Shown: positions 57,322 through 64,000 of the stretch, piece by piece | Numbering within the stretch: the stretch's first letter is position 1 | Layout: each line of letters begins with the position of its first letter | From: Ampelocalamus luodianensis | Taxonomy: Eukaryota; Streptophyta; Magnoliopsida; Poales; Poaceae | Direction: 5' to 3' | Assembly (NCBI GenBank): GCA_036346255.1 | Contig: CM070617.1 | Location: 25,533,080 to 25,597,079, forward strand | DNA length: 64,000 nt | Program-made: the position numbers and the translations under genes | The notes under the pieces: model-generated | Seen by the model: the letters and a program-made list of their open reading frames with translations, nothing else | Databases searched by the model: none | What the model was told of the DNA's origin: nothing

Positions 57322-59088
57322 TTACTTCTTATAAGGAGTTTTTGACTTGTCAAGAATCATGTTCAACTGTTTCTTACCTTTAGATAATCTTTCTAGTGTG
57401 TCCTTAAGGTAAGCAATTTCTTTTCCAAAGTTAACACACGAATCACAAGTTTTAGCGTTAAGCCTCTTCTTATAAAGAGCAACTTCAAGCTTAAGAGCTT
57501 CACATGAAGCACAAGTAGCAGAATTAATACTGTCTTTAAGTTTGTCATATTTAGCTCTAGCTGCTTCTACAACATCATGTACTTCACGTTCACGTTCTAA
57601 GCAGACAGAGCAAAAGCTAGATTCAACCACATCAGAAACAACCAACTTGCTAGACTCTAAGTATTTTTCACAAGGAGCAGATTTAACTTCAATTAGCTCA
57701 GTCCTAGCACTTTCAAGTTGTTGCAAAACAATATCATGAGCAGATTGTAGTTTAGCTAATTCAGAATGTAAAGCATGGCAGGATGAACATTCATCAGATT
57801 CAAGACTCTTAGCATTCACAAGTTCTAATGTGAGTTTATCTACTTGTGACTCTAACTCCTCATTCCTAGTCATGATAAATTTTAAGGCTTTATCCTGACC
57901 TAGCATTTGCTCATAGACAGTTTCGCATCTAGCAAAGAGAACATCATAGGAGGGAGATATCTCATTGTTGTCATCGATGTCGTCGGAGTCAGCCATGAAG
58001 CACATGCCTATGAAGTCCTTGGCTTTTCCCTTCTTGTCTTGAGGGAACTCCTCCTCCTTGTCCTCCTCGCTCCCGGAGTCCACATCGCTCAAGGATCGAT
58101 CTCCAAGAGCGGCAAGAACCCGGTGAGCAGCCTTCCTGAGCTTGGCATCATCAAACTTGGACTTGCGTCCCTGAGGCTTCTTCCAAGCTGGCTTTTCATC
58201 CTTGTGGTTGCTCTTCCCTTTCAGCTTGGGGTAATTTGCCCGGATGTGATTAAGCTCTCCACACTCATAACAAGTCACAGGGTCACCTCTCTTTTTGTTT
58301 CTTATATTGTTGTAGGCCCGTGTGAACTTCTTAATCAAAAGTGCCACATCGGGCTCAGAAATACTTTCAAGATCTTCTTCTTGGATTGCAGATAAAGAAG
58401 CAAGATAAATTTCAGAAGAAAACTCAAACGACCCATCAGAGGCTCTCTTGAGCGGGTCTGCTACCAAAGCCATGTTATCCTTCTTAGAATGGTCATTCCT
58501 CTGGATCTCATGAGTCTTGAGCTTGCTATAGAGCAGCTCCAAAGTCAGATCAGAGAAATTGACATTTTCCTGAATGGTGGTAGCCTTTATCTCCCACTCC
58601 CTGGTGTTGATTGCAGCCAGGAGATGGGTGACATTTTCAGACTGGGTAAATTCAATACCAACAGCCTTCATCTGATTTATCACAGTGTTAAAGCGATTGA
58701 AAATGTCATCGATCCTCTCTCCAGGACGCATCTCGAATTTGTTATATTCTCTTTTATAGACCGTCTGACGCACTTGCTTGATTTGGGAAGAACCCTCATG
58801 ATAGGTTTCGAGGGTCTTCCAAATCTCATGTGCGGTCTTGAGATTGCAAATCCTATCATACTCCTGTCTACCAAGCCCACCATACAGAAAATTCTTTGCC
58901 TTATGGTCGTTAGCCAAGAGGGTTTCAGAAGCCGGCGTAGCAACCTCAAGCAAGATGAGCGGAGCTCGAACAACCTCCCATACACCTCGTTCTTCGCTGT
59001 GAAGAAAGACACGCATGCGGTTCTTCCAAAAAGCATAGTCGTGCCCATCGAATATATTCGGTTTGGAGGAGTACTTATCCATCGCCAA
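57322..59088 (-). CDS. gag polyprotein of the SIRE-like element, 588 codons
   Basis: Structural capsid protein. The start MAMDKYSSKPNIFDGHDYAF is 40 bases after the primer-binding site and matches the copia gag start (FDGxxYAxWKxRM). The UBN2-type region runs to about residue 200 (EIWKTLETYHEGSSQIKQ, MRPGERIDDIFNRF). A zinc knuckle near residue 275 reads CYECGELNHIRANYPKLK: the fourth ligand, normally Cys, is Tyr (TAC). An acidic Lys/Asp/Glu region and a long coiled-coil part with repeated CxxC words (CSSC, CASC, CDSC) follow, as in SIRE gag. It ends at a TAA at 57,322, earlier than a gag-pol fusion would. Confidence 0.85.
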   Translation of the reverse strand: MAMDKYSSKPNIFDGHDYAFWKNRMRVFLHSEERGVWEVVRAPLILLEVATPASETLLANDHKAKNFLYGGLGRQEYDRICNLKTAHEIWKTLETYHEGSSQIKQVRQTVYKREYNKFEMRPGERIDDIFNRFNTVINQMKAVGIEFTQSENVTHLLAAINTREWEIKATTIQENVNFSDLTLELLYSKLKTHEIQRNDHSKKDNMALVADPLKRASDGSFEFSSEIYLASLSAIQEEDLESISEPDVALLIKKFTRAYNNIRNKKRGDPVTCYECGELNHIRANYPKLKGKSNHKDEKPAWKKPQGRKSKFDDAKLRKAAHRVLAALGDRSLSDVDSGSEEDKEEEFPQDKKGKAKDFIGMCFMADSDDIDDNNEISPSYDVLFARCETVYEQMLGQDKALKFIMTRNEELESQVDKLTLELVNAKSLESDECSSCHALHSELAKLQSAHDIVLQQLESARTELIEVKSAPCEKYLESSKLVVSDVVESSFCSVCLEREREVHDVVEAARAKYDKLKDSINSATCASCEALKLEVALYKKRLNAKTCDSCVNFGKEIAYLKDTLERLSKGKKQLNMILDKSKTPYKK

Positions 59089-59120
59089 GTTCAGTGACCG
59101 GTTAAGATCAAGATTGAACT

Positions 59121-59139
59121 AATCGGGCTCTGATACCAC
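59121..59139 (-). other. Primer-binding site of the SIRE-like element
   Basis: The minus strand reads GTGGTATCAGAGCCCGATT beside the LTR, complementary to initiator-Met tRNA. Confidence 0.9.
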
Positions 59140-59140
59140 T

Positions 59141-59662
59141 TGTTGGACCGAAAAGGCGACTAGAGGGGGGTGAATAGGAGCACGATATCTTTTTCTCTTT
59201 CAAATTAGATTCAATACGAATCTCACTCCAATAGCTATGAAAGCTATGAAGATCAATCAATCAAGCACAACGGAAGACTTGTATTGAATCCAATCAAAAC
59301 CCCGAAGCAAAATCAACATAAAACCAAAACACCAAGTCTCGGGCGGTCTAACCTCTCACGGGGGTGGTCAGACCGGTTGGCCTAGCGATCGGACCTCTCT
59401 CTCGGGCGGTCAGACCTCTAGTTCAATGAACAGTGAAATCAGCACAAAAATCAAAACGCAAATTGAGCTAACTTTTGATTCGTGCGTTCAAACCTCATGA
59501 AACTTGACACACACCTTCTCACCGCCACCCTGGCCGGTCTGACCGTCTGAAGCCTGACAGCAACTGAACTTTACCGAAAACGCGTGTTTCCGCAAACCTT
59601 CAACATCATTGTCAATTGTCACATCATCCTAAGATCATGAGCATATCCCCATGATATCCACA
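59141..59662 (-). repeat. 5' LTR of the SIRE-like element, deleted internally (522 bp)
   Basis: Matches 50,080-50,480 and then, from 59,521, the end of the LTR from about 51,770. About 1.29 kb is missing, including the TATA box. One CGGTCGGACC unit is also missing near 59,392. With the 5' LTR promoter gone, the element should not be transcribed from its own start. Confidence 0.9.
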
Positions 59663-59667
59663 CAAGC

Positions 59668-60700
59668 AAAAACACTTGCCACCTAAAATAGGACGCAGGC
59701 AGCGAAGTGTACGAAGCGAAGAAGAAGCAAGCCGATCATGAGCCATGGGAACAACAAAGGCACGTAATCACATAGGCAAAAAAGAACCAACCACAGAAAG
59801 AAGGGAACACATCATACAAGTGATAGCGGGAAGGATGCGGCAAGGAACCATGTACCATAAACCCTTAACACTGAAATTGGGCAAGAAGAAAACCAGGGGG
59901 TATACATAGCAAATAGGAGGCACTGTAGGATATAAAGTTGATGGACATCAACCACCAGTGAGTCAGAAAGATAAAGGCGCGGGGGAGACCCTATGACCGT
60001 AACGAAACCAAGGGATATCTATATGCACAGCCATAAACAACAAGCATAGGTCTATCAGTAGAACAGCCAACAATCGGGAACACATAAACAAGCCACAAAC
60101 AAAGAACGACAAGCGCTCGAACATGAACAAGAAACCGATGTATAGGACGACAAACATAAACAAGGAATCTATCTGTATAGCAAGCACGATCACAGGACGA
60201 GGCACATATTTAGAAACTACGCAAACAATACGAACCACCAAAACGGACGAGGCACATATAAACACGGGTAAGTAAAAAGACGACACACATTAGCTAAATA
60301 AACATATCGTTCTATCAGAGACAAAAGCACAACTAAATTGTATAAACGAAAGAGTAAAACTAAAGTAAGCTTACAACGGCATAGAGGGAGTCAACAACAT
60401 CAAAGAGACAATGATGGCCAGAGGATCTGGGATGGTGACAATAGGACCTGCAGAAACAATGACCAAACAGGTTAAACATGGGATACGCTATATAAACCAC
60501 ATAACCTAACCGAAGGGAAAAAACAAGGGATGCAAGATGGGCAAAAAAAAAGGATTAGAACAAAAATCAAAGAAGACCACAAACAAATCCTACAAAATTA
60601 CACGCACCTTAATCAACGCCATTCACGAGAGACGAAGGAACCATCAGAGAAGACACTGATAAACCAAAATAGGCAGCGCGCAGAGAAACAACACGGCCTC
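59668..60700. other. Purine-biased repetitive DNA, right of the SIRE-like element
   Basis: Continuation of 46,251-50,079. No gene. Minus-strand frames such as 60,286-59,963 are hydrophobic and without domain. Confidence 0.5.
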
Positions 60701-61428
60701 AGAGAGCTGCAAAATAGTAGCACAAGCACATAAGCGGTAGAAAAGACATCCAAACCAAAAAAAAATAGAACAAACAGCACCCCAAACAAGACGAATGGAG
60801 CAGACCAACATCGAGGAAGAATAAAAAAGAACCATTTTTTTGTAAACATGAACAGTACAAAACAAATCATGTACACAACAACGGGAAGGAAACACCCACA
60901 CATCAGCACGAAGAGGATGGGGGGGAAACATATCCGCACAGATCCACGAAAAAACACCCTTGGGCGGAGACGAAAACCCAGGAAAACGAAGAACAAGCCA
61001 ACTAAGAGGCACCCCAACAGTACCCAAACAAAGGGAGACAAAAATTGACCCAAATGAGATAGAAAGAAAGATAGGAGAAGAGGTCGGCAGCATCAGGATG
61101 TTAGAGCAGACCGCACCAAAGACGAGAGGCGGAAAACCAAAGCACATAGCAAGGAATAAACACCTCGATGGTACACAAACAAATAGGGGTGGAAAAACAC
61201 ACCAAATTAAAGAAAGAGAAAAGAAGAAGACGACAACAACAAAAGGGCAGCAAAACAATTGAACGAAAGGAAGAGAAACCCAAAGAGAAGGGAAGACATG
61301 CAAACCCATTGGGAAATATCCTCTCTCCACAAGAAAAAAGCGAAGCAACAAAAGGAAGAGCAAACGGCAGGGAGGGGAAGAGACGAACACCAGACGAAAT
61401 AAAGTGGGCCAAAAATGGAGCAAGGGAG
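60700..61428. repeat. ~700-bp repeat unit, copy 1
   Basis: The sequence from about GGTAGAAAAGACATCCAAACC (60,733) to 61,428 is repeated from 63,518 on. If the solo LTR and its 5-bp duplication are removed, the second unit begins about 698 bp after the first. Shared words are AGACCAACAT, CACAACAACGGGAAG, GAAAACACCCACACATCAGC, ACCCAAACAAAGGGAGA and GAGATAGAAAGAAAGA. Minus-strand frames (up to 259 codons) span it, without a domain. Confidence 0.8.
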
Positions 61429-62264
61429 TGTAAGGTCGAGGAGGCCGACTACAGGGGTGAATAGTGTTTTCTAAGAATTTCTATGGCTAAAATCGATTTC
61501 TAATGCGGAAGCGAAAGTCAATTCGGTTTTACACAATTAAAATCTAAAGATTCTAGTTTCTCTTAAGTGCACCAACACCCTAAGTCTAAGTCAATGTTTG
61601 CAATCCTAGTTTGACATGTAATCAATTTAATTTTAGAAATATAAATTACACAAAGTGAATCACAAGAGAGCAAACCACAATGGCACAAGGATGTTTTACC
61701 GTAGTGTTCAGAGACTTGCCAGTCTCCCCTAATCCACATTGAGGTAAGCTCAAATGAATTGGATTGGCCCCACGAATTAAGCCAACACCTCCGAGGTAAG
61801 TCTAAATGAATTGGACTGGCTCACAACTTGAACCAACACCTCGATCCACTCGGGATTGCTCTTCCTCCACTCTGGAGATGGCGAGCACCAAGCCACTCAC
61901 AACACGTCGTGCCTTCTCACAAGCTTCGTGAGAAGATCACCGGACCACGCTGCCTCCACGCCATATAGGTGTCAGCAAACACCAAGAGTAATAAGTCAAA
62001 CATCTTGCTTGACTCTCACCAAGTGCAACACATGCCCAATTGGACGCTCAATCTAATTCTAGTTGTAACACATGCAACTAGAACCTCTCCCTTTGCTTAC
62101 AAGGTGAAACACATGCATAATTAAGAGGAGAAACTCACAATAGCTCAAGAGAGTGAAATGAAATGCTAAGAGCTACCACCCAATTGGCCATGGTCGGTAT
62201 TTATAGTCCACATACTAAAAGCTAGCCATTAGAGGCTAAAAGGGTTAAAAACAGTGAAATCGGT

Positions 62265-62520
62265 CCGATCACCAACCCACGGCCGGTCAGACCGGACTAC
62301 AATACAACTGCTATAAAACTAGTTGTTACAGATAATTCTCGGTTAGACCTCCCTCATAGGATCCGGTCAAACCGGACCCTGGTTAGTCTAGACCAATCAG
62401 ACTGGACTTCTGGAGGAAGAAAGCTCAAAAATATGTCCTCTGGAAAAGCTTGACCGACCTTATAAGGGCGGTCAGATCGGACTTCCAGTCAGTCCGGGCC
62501 GGTCAGTCTAGGCTTGAATT
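62265..62520. repeat. GGTC(N)GACCGG-type palindromes in the solo LTR
   Basis: Copies include CGGTCCGATC, GGCCGGTCAGACCGG, CCGGTCAAACCGG, CGGTCAGATCGG and GGGCCGGTCAG, more decayed than in the SIRE-like LTR. Confidence 0.7.
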
Positions 62521-63159
62521 TCAACACAGGTGACACTAGAAAAAATGAACATAGCTTTTGACTCCGATGTCAGAATTGAGTGATCTTGGACTCTACGGAA
62601 AGCTTATTCAGAGGGCAACACAACTAATATGTTGATTGATCTCAAACACATTTGATCAAATTAAGAAGCACAATTCTAAAGAGCCAACACATGGCCTATG
62701 TCAAAAAAAGAGCAATAAGCAATCTTAGACTATGCCAAGGAATGATGTATAAACTTCAACAATTTGTAAAATATATTTGCAAACTTTAGTGTCATGCCAC
62801 AAGAAGTAGGTGCATGGATTTCAACTATTTGCAAAATACATTTGCAAATTATAGTCTCATGCTACAAAGAGTTAATGCATGAGCTTCAACTATTTGTAAA
62901 ACACATTCGTAAACAATTGCATCATTCCTAGAAGAGCTAGAGCAAGCGGGATTGAGCTATCAACACATAATGAGACTCAAGTTACTAGACAAGATCTCTC
63001 TTAATAGTACGTCAACCTATACTAGCAATTTGGTCTTCTAACCAAACACTGAGACCGGTAAAAGACTAAGAACACATCGTTAGTCTATGCTAATCATACA
63101 TTTGCCTTGAGCATCTATCTTCGAGTGGTCACTTGATGGCAAACATCTTCACTCTAAGT

Positions 63160-63380
63160 TCGTGTTCTTGACTTAATAATCATCAACACATGATGATTTC
63201 CTTTACTCTAAGTTCTTGATTTGAATATCATCAACACATGATGATCTTCTTTACTTCGGAATCTTGTCTTGAATATCATCAACACATGATTATTTTCTTT
63301 ATTTCAGGATCTTGTTTTGATGCTCATCAACACATGATGACATCGTTTATCCTAAATCTTGACTTGATGATAATTAACTC
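63160..63380. repeat. Short repeats of ATCAACACATGATGA in the solo LTR
   Basis: ATCATCAACACATGATGAT or a close variant occurs at about 63,180, 63,229, 63,276 and 63,326, spaced about 48 bp, with TTTACTxxxxxTCTTG words between. A degenerate ~48-bp tandem repeat near the LTR end. Confidence 0.75.
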
Positions 63381-63517
63381 ACGATGTCATCCAAAGTCTT
63401 TATCATCATGGGACCCAACCTGTTTCACCAGCTTATGGAAAATGTTAGTCCACATGATGATTATCATTAATTACCAAAATACTATATTAACTCATAATGA
63501 CGGATTTAGATTCTTCA

Positions 63518-64000
63518 GGGAGACAGTGGCAAGAAAAGGCGTCCAAACCAAAAGGTAGAACAAATAGCACGGAAAACAAAATGAATGGAATAGACCAACA
63601 TTGACGAAGAACAAAAAGGACCATTTTTTGTAAACACGAACATGAGAGAACAAACCATATACACAACAACGGGAAGAAAACACCCACACATCAGCACGAA
63701 GAGGGCGAAGGAAATAACATCCGTGCAGATCCACCAAAAAACACCTCCTAGGCAGAGAGGAAAACCTAGGAAAACGAAGAACAGGCCAACCGAGAGGCAG
63801 CCCCAATAGTACCCAAACAAAGGGAGAGACAAAATCGACCTGAATGAGATAGAAAGAAAGAGATGGGAAGAGCCCAGCAACACGAGGACCGCAGAGCAAA
63901 CCCCATTGAAAACGGGAGCCAGAAAACCGAAGCACAGAGTAAGGAATAAACATCTCCAGCAATAGACAAACAAATGGTGGAGGAGAAACCCACCGAAATC
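63518..64000. repeat. ~700-bp repeat unit, copy 2, cut by the window end
   Basis: Aligns with 60,730-61,200. Identity is moderate with several indels, so minus-strand frames shift between the copies, which argues against coding. Confidence 0.8.

Larger units (their letters stand above)
50080..59662 (-). mobile_element. Ty1-copia retrotransposon, SIRE/Maximus-like, minus strand
   Basis: Terminal repeats start TGTTGGAC and end ATATCCACA in + orientation. The target duplication CAAGC is exact (50,075-50,079 and 59,663-59,667). On the minus strand the order is primer-binding site, long gag with coiled-coil part, second zinc knuckle, protease, integrase, reverse transcriptase, RNase H, polypurine tract, LTR. 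The large gag and long LTR fit the SIRE/Maximus lineage. Few, simple lesions suggest a younger insertion than the other retrotransposons here, but it is not intact. Confidence 0.93.
61429..63517 (-). repeat. Solo LTR of a copia-like element, 2,089 bp
   Basis: Starts TGTAAGGTCG and ends ATTCTTCA (TG...CA). The target duplication GGGAG is exact (61,424-61,428 and 63,518-63,522). Near the start GGGGTGAATAG resembles the SIRE-like LTR start (GGGGGGTGAATAGG), and it carries an inverted TATAAATA (62,198-62,206) and GGTCAGACCGG palindromes at 62,265-62,520, so it is probably a related family in minus orientation. No internal region or second LTR, so it is the product of LTR-LTR recombination. Open frames in it are short. 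Confidence 0.88.

Noticed and set aside
60644..61423. Minus-strand frame of 259 codons with many hydrophobic residues, resembling a membrane protein
   Set aside because: The purine-rich + strand removes stop codons. The related copy at 63,492-63,962 is shifted by indels, so the frame is not conserved.

Overview
The window is nuclear DNA from a grass, most likely Oryza or a close relative. The evidence is GT-AG introns, many small Tourist-like MITEs, a rice-style Helitron terminus, Ty1-copia and Ty3-gypsy retrotransposons primed by initiator-Met tRNA, and one plant receptor-kinase gene. There is no prokaryotic operon structure, no rRNA or tRNA gene and no CRISPR array. The assignment to Oryza is inference from family style, not from a database search.

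Layout. 1-4,357: decayed Ty1-copia element whose 5' LTR lies almost wholly off the left edge; its 3' LTR carries a 374-bp MITE. 4,358-11,109: gene-poor DNA with a coding remnant, a 782-bp Helitron, a GC-rich tandem repeat and a Tourist-like MITE; its right end looks like the promoter and leader of the receptor kinase. 11,110-19,741: a deleted Ty3-gypsy element, with an L1-type LINE in its 3' LTR and a hAT-like element inside that LINE (three nested levels). 19,920-30,793: the one intact host gene, a 950-residue leucine-rich-repeat receptor kinase of the LRR-VIII-1 type. It has 20 coding exons that I could join without a frame break, although a 1.66-kb non-autonomous LTR element sits in intron 13. 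31,030-41,311: a 3.5-kb segment present twice in direct orientation, each copy holding a MULE with 189-bp inverted repeats and minus-strand cellulose-synthase exon fragments; a 3.3-kb LTR-like block separates them. 41,312-46,250: further cellulose-synthase exons, a GC-rich block, two perfect hairpins and a ~3.2-kb gypsy-type solo LTR. 46,250-64,000: purine-strand-biased repetitive DNA interrupted by a 9.6-kb minus-strand SIRE/Maximus-like copia element (50,080-59,662) and a 2,089-bp solo LTR (61,429-63,517), each with a 5-bp target duplication.

The receptor kinase is the only gene for which I can support function. It predicts a secreted signal peptide, LRR ectodomain, a cysteine-rich juxtamembrane region with a CxxC and a CxC pair, one membrane span and an RD-type Ser/Thr kinase with all catalytic motifs present. 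Everything else is transposable-element DNA, captured or broken gene fragments, or spacer. No clear new biological system is visible. The most unusual items are the CGGTCNGACCG palindrome clusters in the LTRs of two elements, the duplicated MULE/cellulose-synthase segment and the redox-style cysteine pattern in the receptor.
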